Shown here in pieces: positions 45,441 to 56,985 of a stretch of DNA of 64,000 nt. The DNA comes from Spirometra erinaceieuropaei (Eukaryota; Platyhelminthes; Cestoda; Diphyllobothriidea; Diphyllobothriidae), in NCBI GenBank assembly GCA_902702965.1, contig CACRXP010000612.1, positions 62,001-126,000 on the forward strand. The letters run 5' to 3'. Position 1 is the first letter of the stretch. The number at the start of each line of letters is the position of its first letter. Made by a program: the position numbers and the translations under genes. The notes beneath the pieces are model-generated. The model worked only from the letters and a program-made list of their open reading frames with translations, searched no databases and had not been told where the DNA came from.

Positions 45441-45874
45441 CAATTATCCTGCAAGGGAGTAAAATAATACATATTTTTTATTTGTTTTATGAGACATTTG
45501 CAAGTTTTTAAGGAAACCAAATATCGCCGAGAACAGTTAGTGTCTTTAAGTAGTTTTCTTTGTTGAGTTTAACCTTTGCAAGTAGATAAAATAGATTCGT
45601 GCGGAACCCAGCATCCTAATGAAACGGAAATATCTATCGATACGGCTTCACGGTGAGTAATAAAACAACACAGCTTTGAGTCGAAAATGCATTTTTACAT
45701 TTCATAACATTACACATTTACTGTAAGGTTGAGACTTTACTACACTTTTGTATACTTAACTATAACGAGGGCAAGGGCTACCCCATGGAGCACCCTAAAA
45801 AGGTCAAACAAAGTGCTTAACCATTTAAAAAACACTATCTGTTTTTTGGGAACTTAAAAGGTAGAATACCCTCT
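45441..45874. other. Interval without recognisable gene
   Basis: AT-rich, with nothing recognised. Confidence 0.3.
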
Positions 45875-45960
45875 GGTAAGAAGAAGACGAAGGGATCGCT
45901 GGAACAAGGAAGTTATTCTCCTGACGTTTCGGATTCTCATTTTAACCCGTCAAAATACCC
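45875..45960 (-). mobile_element. PLE alpha end remnant with half a hammerhead motif
   Basis: On the plus strand, GGGATCGCTGGAACAAGG and CCTGACGTTTCGGATTCTCA match the left arms of units A and B (around 23740-23795). On the minus strand GAAACGTC and the helix II region are present but CTGATGA is lost (TTGACG). It breaks off at about 45960. Confidence 0.65.
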
Positions 45961-47487
45961 TCTGTCAGCTGGTGCATTGTGAAAAAAGCAAATTGTTAAA
46001 CTTTAGATTGTTAAATACTTTAGCGGTTGCATCACTAATAACATGGACTTGAAACTTTTGCAACAACCTGTGACGCATTCTGGACAGCTTTCACTCACCT
46101 AATGAGCGTAGCTAGCAACACTGTAAACTAAAACGACGACTTAAGTTATTTGATTTTACGAGTTTGGACTTAACCTTCAGCCATCTTTAAATCTTCCCGT
46201 TCATTTCCAGTCGCTGACCTGACAATTTTCCATTGAATAATTCAGAGACTCATGCAGCACGGTCACAGCACTCTCTTATATTAGCAAACCCCTTTGCTTG
46301 CACCAGTTTTTCGCATGCCCCCTATGTGTTATCGTGCATCACAGCCGATATGCTGCACGTCACACTAATCTCTGCGTGGATTTGAGAACGACGTGTTGTT
46401 AATGCAAAACATGTTTTTGACAGGCAGAGAGATGTGGAAAAGCTAGGCCTGTGAGATCCCATCTGGGAGAAAAGATCAGCAAATTATGAGCGGATGCTAG
46501 CGTCGAAAGAGGAGTCAGAGAATTCCGGACATTGCTGTTTGCGATCGCGCTCATATCGAAGAAGAAGAAGAAGTAGCCCATTTCAGAAGCCCATGAATTT
46601 GATGGCTTGACGTTAGTCAAGCCGCTTGCATAACTGAGTACTTATCAAAAACTTACATTGCTCGTCTTCCATTGTCATCTCGAAAAAATCAGTAGAAGAA
46701 AATTAAGATAGCGCCAAACCGTTCTATCCGCATGATGTCCTTAACGAAATCGTATTCTCCATGGGAAACATTAGGAATCAGGCAAGCTCGTGCTAGGAGT
46801 GTCATGCGTCAAAGTATGCTGATAAATCTAGAAGCGGGTTAGAATGAGAATGAAAGAACTCGGAATTTAGAACGAGATACTGCAGCATTGTATATTCCCA
46901 TACGCAACAGATTATGTGAATCAAACGTCCGTTTACCGATTCTGGCATGCGTTATCTGCCGTCCAACACGCCAAATAGCCCGACAAGGGATATATGTGAG
47001 GCATTCACGCTCCAAGTAAGGTCATTGTCGATATGGCTATTGTGAGTCTATATATAAGATTGAGCGGCGCACGCAAAAGATAGCAGCTATGCGAAGGAGG
47101 GGGGGGGGCGCGTTCAACCCATTTTCAATATGCAATACGTTGCGAAGCTGCGAAATGTCGTGCAAGTTAATCGCGAGCGGCAATTTATTTCCTTCATATT
47201 CGGCTTCCAGTACAGTTTTAGTCAGATGTAGGTGTTTTCTCAAGATTTGGGTGATTCAATTAGTACAGTTTTGAAAACCTTAAAGGTTTCATTAAGATAT
47301 TTACTCCCAAAAGGCGCAAAGATACTTAAGTACCACCTTAGCAAAGTTACCAGCCCAGTCTAACGTAAAGTATAGACTCGACTATCGCCACTCCCAGATG
47401 GTTATTGCACGCCGCCCTAACCCACACACCTAAGTTAGAAGCACAACACGACGGCAGTTCAAACGTCGATCCTGGAGATGCCTACCA
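45961..47487. other. Interval without recognisable gene
   Basis: Short frames only. A GAAGAAGAAGAAG run sits near 46558 and a G run near 47098. No element was recognised. Confidence 0.35.
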
Positions 47488-47489
47488 TA

Positions 47490-48479
47490 CAGTAGATGTG
47501 CTAAATCATGAAATATCAACCAAAATTTCTAATGCGTTCTCGTTTCGAAAGGATAAATTAAGTAGTAGTGTAAAACTAATCAAGATGCAGAATAATTCTA
47601 TAATGATCCAGTTACCTCAGGTTGTCGGCTTTCGAAGAAACTTATTTCCGGCTGCATGCAATATCTTTACTCTGCAAAAATGACTTCTTATGTAGTATGC
47701 AATTTTCTTATTGATTTTCAATGCCCTTGAAAATTCAATTATATTTCATAAAAACCATGCATAAAAATATTCATTCTTTTGCTTATTCGGTAGAAAGTCA
47801 CGTCTTCTTCCAATTTCATACTCAAAAGAATAGTATAATTTGGTTTTAAAAAAAACTTTTCTAATTCCCGAATAACTTTTAATCCGACCTGTTGTTACAC
47901 TTACATTTAGGGTTTCAAAACTACAAGCTGCATATTTTCCGTCTACGGAAAACCATGCATTTCTCTACGGTGTTAAGAGGAGACCATATGAGCTTCACAA
48001 AATTGAGCAGTGGATTGGAGCAATATTGTTAACTTTTAAGGCCATATTCTTAAATGCAATACATGACGTTTCATGAACGGCCATTTATCGGTTTTTATGA
48101 TCTCACAATTAGAAACTTTTTAAAACTGAATTATACTCTTTTTTGAGTATGAAATAGGAAGAAAACGTGAGTTTCTACCTAATAAGCAAAGGAATGAATA
48201 TTTTTATGCATGTTTTCCATTAGATATAATTGTATTTTCAAGCGCATTGAAAATCAGTGAGAAAATTGAATGCTACATAAGTAGTCATTTTTGCAGAGTA
48301 TAGATCTTGCATGCAGCCGAAAATAAGTTCTTTCGACAGCCGACACCCTGTGGTAACTAGATCATTATAGAATTATTCTTCATCATGATTGGTTTTACAA
48401 CACTACTTCATTTATTTTTTCGAAACGAGAACGCATGTCGAAATTTTGGTTGACATTTCATGAGTTAGCACATCTACTG
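47490..48479. mobile_element. E-family element copy E2, complete
   Basis: A 990-bp element with perfectly matching outermost 9 bases (CAGTAGATG on the left, CATCTACTG on the right). The inverted arms are about 385 bp (47490-47875 and 48110-48479) and align along their whole length. The left flank is TA (47488-47489); the right flank is CA (48480-48481), probably a mutated TA. The central 230 bp is shared with E1. No protein is encoded. It is the best-preserved member for deriving a family consensus. Confidence 0.8.
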
Positions 48480-48519
48480 CATGCTATGCAGTAATGTGCA
48501 CCTGACATAGTGACTTACG

Positions 48520-49400
48520 CATGACTTCGTCCATAATTAATGTACATTTACGTTGCATCTACTGCACCCACTCCTCCTCCCCCATCTGGATCCAGTGTCA
48601 AGGCAGTGAAGAAGACCGTAGGCAGGGAAGACTGCAGGTAGCTGGCAGGGCAGGAAACGCACCCAGGCGTGCGACAGCAGGATTTTTCACCAACATCGAC
48701 ACCCAAACAGAAGGACGAGAATGACTGGGAAACCATGTCCACCACTTGTATACCCTACGGACACGCAATCGCATCTGTCGACAGGGAATCAGGTGTCAAA
48801 TAACTGCCGGCTCACACCACACTGCGAGAGCCGTGGTTTGCCGATGCTGGCTAAGTCCACGCTTTAAGACCTTTTTTGAGATAAAAGGGCGATACGTGGC
48901 GTTGCACTTGGCCTGGGCGTTCATCCTTCAAGAATGAATGACCAAACAGTGGTTGACTGAGAGCCACTCCCCATTAAACGCAAGTACAAACACGAACACT
49001 CTCCTCTCATGCATGAACGTGTTACACATCGCGTGTGAATGGGCTCTGACAGTCTGGTTCTTCACACAACACACACAACTGGTAGTCTGAACGGACACCA
49101 GTCAACTGCCTTCCGAGTCACGTCGCTCGACGCACCGTATTCGTCTCGGACTCCGATCATACATGAAGCAGGTGAGCCGCATAGAGCAGGAGCCGAGGAG
49201 GACATTTAACTCTTGACTCATTGCTAACAATGGGTTATAAGCATAGACCACGGCCTATGTCACCCACCCTTGTCCAATGACCATAACACATCGACCTCAT
49301 CACGCGGGAGCATTGAGTTGTAATAGCACATGAGTCAATTTAGACCCTGTGAATGTATAGTATTTTAAATTTCTGTGTAACTGTATTGACCTGACAGCGA
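48520..49400. other. GC-rich island of unknown nature
   Basis: Base composition rises clearly against the AT-rich flanks. Short open frames (48521-48724, 48746-48937, plus) have no recognisable similarity. A likely explanation is part of another retroelement (LTR or 3' UTR), but no diagnostic motif is visible. Confidence 0.4.
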
Positions 49401-52060
49401 GTCACGAACAAATTTGCTTGTCATTTCATTTATGCTACAGTAAACTGTCTGTGCTACCAGGCTTTCGTCGGCATTCCTTCTGGAATTCCCCAGAGAAGTA
49501 TATGATACGGTTATATAACACATGTTGGCGGTTTTAAATAAGTTTTTAGACTCATTTAAAAAACGGCGGCGTCGAATTTATTGTGCACAATCCATACAAT
49601 ATACGCAATATCTAAATCCCCGGGAGAACAGAAAACTAGCAATATATAACTATCATTGATTGCACTTATACACATTTAAGGTTCACTGGGAACATTACAC
49701 GTAACGATTTCCGTGGAAAATGGTTCACATGTACAGTTCAGATAAGGTGTAACGCGACACAGTAAGGCTGATCACCAGGGAACACCGTATAGGAAGTCTT
49801 ACATACAACCTTACACTCAACGGCGACACACAACGAATTTCTGAACAACTTATAACACTAATTAATTTCGCATGGAAGAGTTGATGAGGCAGTGTATTTC
49901 AATCAGATGAAAAACAACGTATCCAGTAAGAACGGGCAATAAATAAAAAAGCACCTGGGTTGGAAGTAAAATGCAAACAAATGCTAATCGCGTACGTAGG
50001 AATGGCCGCTGTGGGACCAGATTATGAGATAGAGGATGCCTCTTCCACGTTTCAGGGCTTTTAACTGCAGTTTTGCAAAAATCGCAATAAGGTGGGAATA
50101 CCTTCACACACGGTTAGCTAACAACTGCTGCCAAAACGAAAATTGACCTTTCTGCCTGTACTTGTTTGCAGTCATTCACTTATGTGTATATGTAATGTTT
50201 AGACAGGAGAAAGTGCATACTTCAGAATGAAGGGCATTCGAACTGACATTGGATGGAGTTTTACTCTTTTTAATTGTAGCATCGGACAAACTAGTAATGT
50301 TTCCTCTTTCAAGACGCATGTGGCCAGTTTGCCAGGGCAATAAGTTTTTTACTTTTTTCTGGTTAGTAAGGGGATATGGTCCCTTTGACCCGGATTTCGC
50401 GCACTGTGGAAACTCCTTTTGTAACAGAGATTAAGCAGCTTGGGCGTTTTGCTGTGTTTTCACTAAATCGCGCTATATTTAGATGGAACGGTTTTGTCCG
50501 CACCAAGCCGACAGCTCCAGAATTGATAATAAGCGCTGCTGTGCGTAGAGAGTGCTTAATTATATTAGCAACAAGTCCCTTTTTTGCATAAATGTCTGGG
50601 AAAGGCACCGCACGCAGAAATTTCGCGTTTGCAATAAATCGTCAAAAATAAAAAACCCTATTATTTGATAGCATCATAAAGACAGACAAATATATTTTTT
50701 TCGACAATCCACAATGCGCATGCTAGTGGCATTAAATTATAAAGAAAGGCTCACTGGTGCTGTTCAACAAATTTAAGAGATGTGTCAAGGCGCGCGAAAT
50801 TCAGTTCCATAATATGGTATCTTGGTAAAAGAGACTTATGTAGTAGTCATTCGCCTGTGACTGGTAGACGATAGCGAAATAATAGTACGAGTGCACCGAT
50901 GCATCTTGTAGTCACCGCGCAAAAATAATATCACAATTAAATCTGTTTGGCAGCTGTAGGCCTTGTCTGTTTTTTGTATACCCTAGCCCACCTATCTGAT
51001 AAAATCACTAATATTTTAGTTAATTTTTCCACTAAAACCTCCATGAGAGCATTAGTATATGTGCTTACATTCAGCAAGTCTCTAAAAACCAAATTTTAAA
51101 GAAGTTTGATGGATTTATTCTAGTTAAAAATTGAATAGTTACAGATCGGACGAGACTGTGTCATGTTTACTGCACACACATTGTCAATAAAAGCTAGAAG
51201 GACACTTCTTGTAACAGCGTCACTTTCGGTTTGCATGTCGGCAGACGTTAATGTAAAATATAGTGTCAACAACTATTTTAGTCGGTAAAGGGGTAAGAAC
51301 TCACGTAAAATGTGCTACAGTTTTATGTATAATCCATCGTGAAAATAAGTGTTTGTTATTTAAATTATGATATGTCGATGATAAAATCATTGGTTTTGTC
51401 TGACTACCTGGGAAACGAAAAAGTCAAATTTCGTGAAATAAAGGCTCAAGATCGTAAATGAAAAATAACTGTAGAGGTTAAAAATAATGACTTTGCCAGC
51501 CTCCACAAAAAGCAGCGTAACCACTCTACCCATGTGATCCTCGGCGTTTTAGACATCAGTCCAATTAACGGAATGACGTAAACGGATGTCTCCTGTAAAA
51601 CATGCTAATGAGGTCCGTTGCTTTTGTGCCCGTTTTCATTTAAAACGGCTAATAGCATTCCGGCACAGTGATAAACTTGCGATTCAGAAGCTCCGTCTCA
51701 GAGGTACTGTGAGTTCAACCGAAAAATCCATCAACATACATGTAGAAAAACTAAAGAGCTTTTATATTCTAGGAATCAGTAAAAGATTGTTTTAGTGGTT
51801 GAATCGTTTGCTGTTACATATTGCAAACTAAACCTCTCATAGTCGCCTTCCTGGAAATAAAGCATGCGATCACACAATGCCGGATTTTCGTATCGTGATT
51901 CAGAACAGGATGTGAACGCCGAGTTTAACCGGTTTTCCCTGATAATTTGATGTATGCAAAGGCGTCAACAGAAGAAACACCAGGTGCTCACTTAAACGAC
52001 AGATACTTAACAGTCAGTCAAGTTATCGCAAAGATGCCTGTTTAACATAGTTTAAAAGCT
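49401..52060. other. Interval without recognisable gene
   Basis: AT-rich. The frames at 50249-50434 and 51586-51795 (plus) show no similarity to known families. No repeat boundary was noticed. Confidence 0.35.
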
Positions 52061-52064
52061 CTAT

Positions 52065-52450
52065 CTTCGCGGACATGGTAGACACAGACCACATTGTAGA
52101 CGTCGGAGAGTCCACCACAAGGTCCGATCAAGCTATAAAAGGCTGCTTTATTAACGCCTGTTTACTATGGCAGAGGCGGCTGCAATCTGTCCACGCAGAC
52201 CCTCTTATGCTCACAGAAGAACTTCCTACAGGTCCCACAGTTTCCATGACCCAAAGCTACCAAGCCAGCCAGCCCCATTTAATTACCTTCGCCAGGACCC
52301 ACCTTCTTCCTGGCGCTGACTGGAATTTTGGTGTTTCCGTCTCCTCTTCCTTCCCCCTCCCCAAGTTACTTCAATAGCCACACGAATATACAGACCTGTG
52401 GAGAACTTATCAAAAGCAGATGAATTCTGGCTAACTTGTCTTTCGAATAC
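52065..52450 (+). pseudogene. PLE gamma C-terminal fragment and 3' end
   Basis: Matches PLE gamma 17105-17530 in order: ACATGGTAGACACAG, GGCAGAGGCGGCTGCAAT, CCAAGCCAGCC, ATTACCTTCGCC, GGACCCACCTTC, CTGGCGC(T/C)GACTGGAATT, then the tail through CAGACCTGTGGAGAACTTATC. It encodes only pieces of the nuclease C-terminus in shifted frames. Deletions of about 50 bases relative to gamma occur inside. It is an old, 5'-truncated copy. Confidence 0.8.
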
Positions 52451-55400
52451 TGTGTTGAAATTGCATTTGCGATCGACTTTCGGACCTACTTGCAATTTTG
52501 GGATCTGGATGTCAATTTAAATCCCTTCAGGTAGACGTATAGTGAATTGCAGCACGTTCCAAAGGAGATAGCTAATAGCGGCAGTTCGATGTTCACCGAT
52601 GGCCAATCCCACACTACATTTTTTGGATTCACGCATTACGATGAATCATACATCAGTCGACACAGTGAGTTGGATTCCATGCGCAAATGTCTCAAAGAAA
52701 ACAGGAAGAAAAGAGAGCCAATTAATGCCGAATGAAGCACACGCGGTCACTTACTGGCGTCAACTCAAACAAATATCGGTTTTTTAGCATGTTTGAAATG
52801 TTACGTGTTTTTGTACATTTTCGCAAGTCTAAGAATAGCCTAGAGAACCAGCTTAGAAAATTAACTCATTAAAGTTTTCTACGTTTTGCGAAGAATGTAT
52901 TTCACTTTAAATTATATTTCTTTAGATATCTGTTTCCAAGTAATAGGATTATGTACAGCAAGAATGTCTTTTCCTGTCGACTCACTAAGACTTAAATTGA
53001 TAAGTTGCTTTTTCACCTAAAGTCACATCTGATACTCGTGTTAATGAGTTTTCATATCTTGAGATTTTCGCGAACGCGAACTTACATTCTTGTGGATAAA
53101 CATACATTATTTTAATCTGCATTGAGCTCAAAGTTTATTAAGATTTCTTCCGTAATCTTGCAGATAATCGGAAAGTCATAAAGCGTAAGCGATTGGGATA
53201 AAATAGGCAAGTGAAAAAAGCAAAGACAGCAATCCTACTTCGACCTTAATCGACAACGTTAAAAGGAAAGATCTACTTTGCGCAAGCATTTGCATACAAA
53301 TCACGAGTTCACAAAAGACAAAAGATTTTCAACATTTCTGGGTAAATGAACCCACTACAGTTTGTGTTTCAATTCAACGTCATTCCATGTTAGTAGTACT
53401 TAAGTGGTATAGCGCACAGAACACTGTCTTCCATTGCATAAGTAGGTTTTTCAAACACCTTTGCCAACACGACCACTTGAACATAATTTTGATAAGCAGT
53501 GGTGTCGAGTAACGGGAAGTACGGGATATCCTTCAAAGTGATATTTTGACCATTGAGTGTTTATTTACTAACTGTCGTTAACATGACATTTTGCCATGGA
53601 CGAAAACTTAGGCGGTAAAAGTCCGACTGAATTGATCTGAGCTGAATTTCAAAGTTTTAATCTACAGGACAGATATCAAACAGGTGCTCAGCCGTCAAAT
53701 TTGCAATTTTGCGCGGCACCTTGTCAAGTTGTCTAGGTATGTACGGCTGCACACCGGTGAGAGTCTTTCAGGATATTTCGCAATATCTTTACTCACCCAG
53801 TATTGTACATGTGGCATATGTGCTGGCTATACAAGACGTTGGCCAAAAATGTGAAATCCGGTTGACATTTGCAAAGTGTATCTAGGTATTATTGTAATGT
53901 TGATTACCGTGCGGCATAATGCACAGATATTTCGTTCACATCGTGCCATCGACTTTTGAACGTGTTTTTTCCTGTTGCCGTGTTCCTGTTCCTAAAGCCG
54001 CATGCTTGCCACTTGATTTTCAGCGTTCTTGCATCTTTGAGTAAATTCTCTTTTCACAGGGAATTAAACTACACTTTATTTTTAGTTTATACTTAAGAGA
54101 ACTGTATAAATATTTTAGAGTTTCACAATAATTTTAACATAAAATTAAAAACTTCAAGCCTTCTAGGATTTCACATTACAAGCTGCATACTTTTATTAGG
54201 AAACAATCTGCCTTCTACAGAAAATGCAAAATACAAAATGAAGGACTTGCAACATTCTGCAAAATATATGGACCATAATGTCCATTATACAAGCAGTAAT
54301 AAAGTGCATGCAGAAAAAAACGAAAGGTTGAAAATTTCGCGGTTGTAAAAACCTCATGACGAGAGACTTTAAAAAATGTATTAATTTTTTGTGAGAGAAT
54401 GTAACTTGAAGTTGCAACTTGCTGTCAAGTTTGTAAAGACCGTATGGTTTTTTCCATGCCCCTTATAATTTATTTTTCAATTTATATCGACACTGTCAGA
54501 CATCGATAGGAATCATAGTGCTTATGCAGGATTGATATATTTTAAATCGCATGGCGGAATTCCAAACCATTTTATTCATAAGTAGATCGGAATTTGTAAA
54601 CAAACTGCTTTCAGGCGGTCAGCAAAAGCAATGTTTAGTACGCATACACGTATACCGCAATCTTTGTTTAAGATCGGGGTTCAGATGTGTCTGGAAAAAT
54701 CAGTGCAAACACTACTTTGACATTTTACTATTTTAGTGTTAAATCGCGTTTTTTATCAATTTAATGCCTAATGTAAGAGCATAGTTTGGTTTTTATAGAC
54801 ATATGTCCGAATACGCTTGATTCGGACGCGCTTTTGCAATTGCCTTCAACTATGAAATTACAATGTGATTTGAATTCGCGAAAATCCTGCAATGCAGCTC
54901 AAGACGGCCCAAAACTCCAAAACTAGGCACCAGAACGTGAATTTAAAATAGAAGCTGTTTTCGCCAAAGCTCCAAAACAAATCGCTTACTTCCCTCGTGA
55001 GGAAGATTTGACAAGAAGATCTTGTCAGTTTGCTTACCCGACCGGGGCAAAATCAGGGTAAATAAAGTCTTTTGAGTGTCTTGCTTTTCAAACGGTCCTG
55101 AGATTTTTTTTCAGAAAATCGGAACACCCCGTTAGACCTGCTGCAGGCCTTATTATCACCGGGTCTAATCTGACGGTGTTTTGTCACGTCGGGATGAGGA
55201 CATTTGAAAGTCCTTTTAGTCGGTCGCAAAGACCCCACTCCACAGTATTTCCTATACCTGTAGTTTAAATCGTCCAGCTTTGGTGCGACGTTATTTTGCA
55301 TTCAAGTGCACGGATATTTTATATGGTGCCTACTTTGCATGAGATTGGCACTTCAAAGGGTCATTTACCAGCAACATATCCGTTTGGTAATAATTAAAAC

Positions 55401-56735
55401 GCAACAAAGTCGCCATCCGGCGCAAACCACTATGATGCTTTATGGTAGCCTCTTAATAACATTGACACGTGTAAACGGTTAGTTGTTTTAAAACACCTTA
55501 TTAAAGGTGAAGTTTGCGTTCGACCAAAATATTCCATAATTAGAAAATCATAATTAGAAACCTGACCATGTAAGTTTTAAATAATTACACGTCTTGAGTT
55601 TCCAAGGAAACAAATGAGCAAATTTTGAGTAAATCTTTCAAAAAAGGCAAAATTTAAAATTATATTTGAATATTTGAGCTGACATCTGTCAGGTACTGCA
55701 GCCAACAGGCAGCAAGTAGTACATAAGTATGTAATTATTGACCATACTGACAACGAAAGTACCAGCTAAGGACCCAGACACGCGAGTTTTGTCAGTTTCG
55801 AGCTGCAAGGGACAGTGCTCATCAGTTGTGCACCCTTTCTCCCCTTAGTAATGACTTCAAATTGTCCCTTTTTTACCCTTAGTCAAGGGAGCTTGGTGTC
55901 AGAACACAACTGGTCCTTGCGATAACCCAACTGACTAACTCATCCGAACTTTCCTGTCTAGAGGTCCACTGAGATTTCTTTTTCAGATTACTCTCCTTCA
56001 TTTTGGACAAGGTCATCGTCTACAGGTCTACATTTCCAGTGTGTGGAATAATGATGTTGGTTTGGAATCAGTTCACTATTACCGGCTGAATGCGTACAAC
56101 ATAGAACACCAAAGATAGTTCAATTGCACGACGAGCGGGTTGCAAAGGCAACGAAAAAAGGTATTTTCTACCCCTCACAGCGAAACTTTAAAAAAACTCT
56201 ATCAAGCGAAAACACTAATGAGACCGCGATTACACCTGTTAACTTCGATAGTAATACAAGAACAAAGCTCCGACGTGCATTGCCATTTACTCGTTTGAAT
56301 TTTTTTAACTTTTTGCCCTTGTATTTTCAGAATTTTTTTGAACTCCTGGCGTATTTATGCATTTAATGGTAAGTATCTGCGGATTACAATAATTTCTGTA
56401 CTCTGACACCAATTCGGCGTGCTAATGATAAAACCATGTCAACGGATATTCTCGTCTATCCGAATTAGTACATCTGCTCCATTAACGGTACCGTTACCAA
56501 TACAGAATGCTTTGGCGCACAAAATCAAAAAATACGACACATTTTACTTAGACACTTTTGCACATATTATGGAGTCAATCCTTGTTCAGTGTTTCTGACA
56601 TCTTAGAAAAAAGTTTATTTGCAGAAGGAGACAGCTCAATAAAATTCTGCGGGAAATGACGTCGTCATACTAGTCACAGGTGGCAGCGTTATTCTCGAGC
56701 ATTTTGGAAAAATAGATTGGCCCACCGGAACACAT
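52451..56735. other. Long interval without recognisable gene
   Basis: AT-rich. A segment near 54165-54200 (ATTACAAGCTGCATACTTTT) resembles the interior of E1/E2, so a decayed E copy may lie at about 53.9-54.4 kb. GACAAGAAGATCTTGTC at about 55010-55026 is a small palindrome. No coding similarity was found. Confidence 0.35.
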
Positions 56736-56739
56736 TTGT

Positions 56740-56985
56740 TTAGGTGCCGGCGTTTTGAAGAGCTTGATTGGTTCTCCATTGTCAAAGCGTAAAGTGCACT
56801 TATTAAACCCCAAATTTCAAGCGGCACTTCGGATTTATTGGTCTGCAGCGCATCGACGGTTTTTTCCACCTCAGTCTTTTGAGAGATATATAGCAACCGT
56901 TTTAGCTGCGTTCTTTGGAAGTCACTACTTTGACGGAGGAGGTGATGAGATGTTTTTCAAGAGGTCGATCTAGTTGTTCATCACT
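56740..56985. repeat. Third copy of a block found in units A and B, inverted
   Basis: The stretch matches the reverse complement of 37304-37549 and 27770-28072. Shared landmarks: CATTGTCAAAGCG, then a TGCACTTA block, a CCTCAGTCTTTTG/CCTCTCGGGAG block and TCACTACTTTGACGGAGG-type sequence. In all three copies one strand reads SLSKRK(V/M)HL. I do not recognise this as a known protein, so it is treated as an interspersed repeat. Confidence 0.6.
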
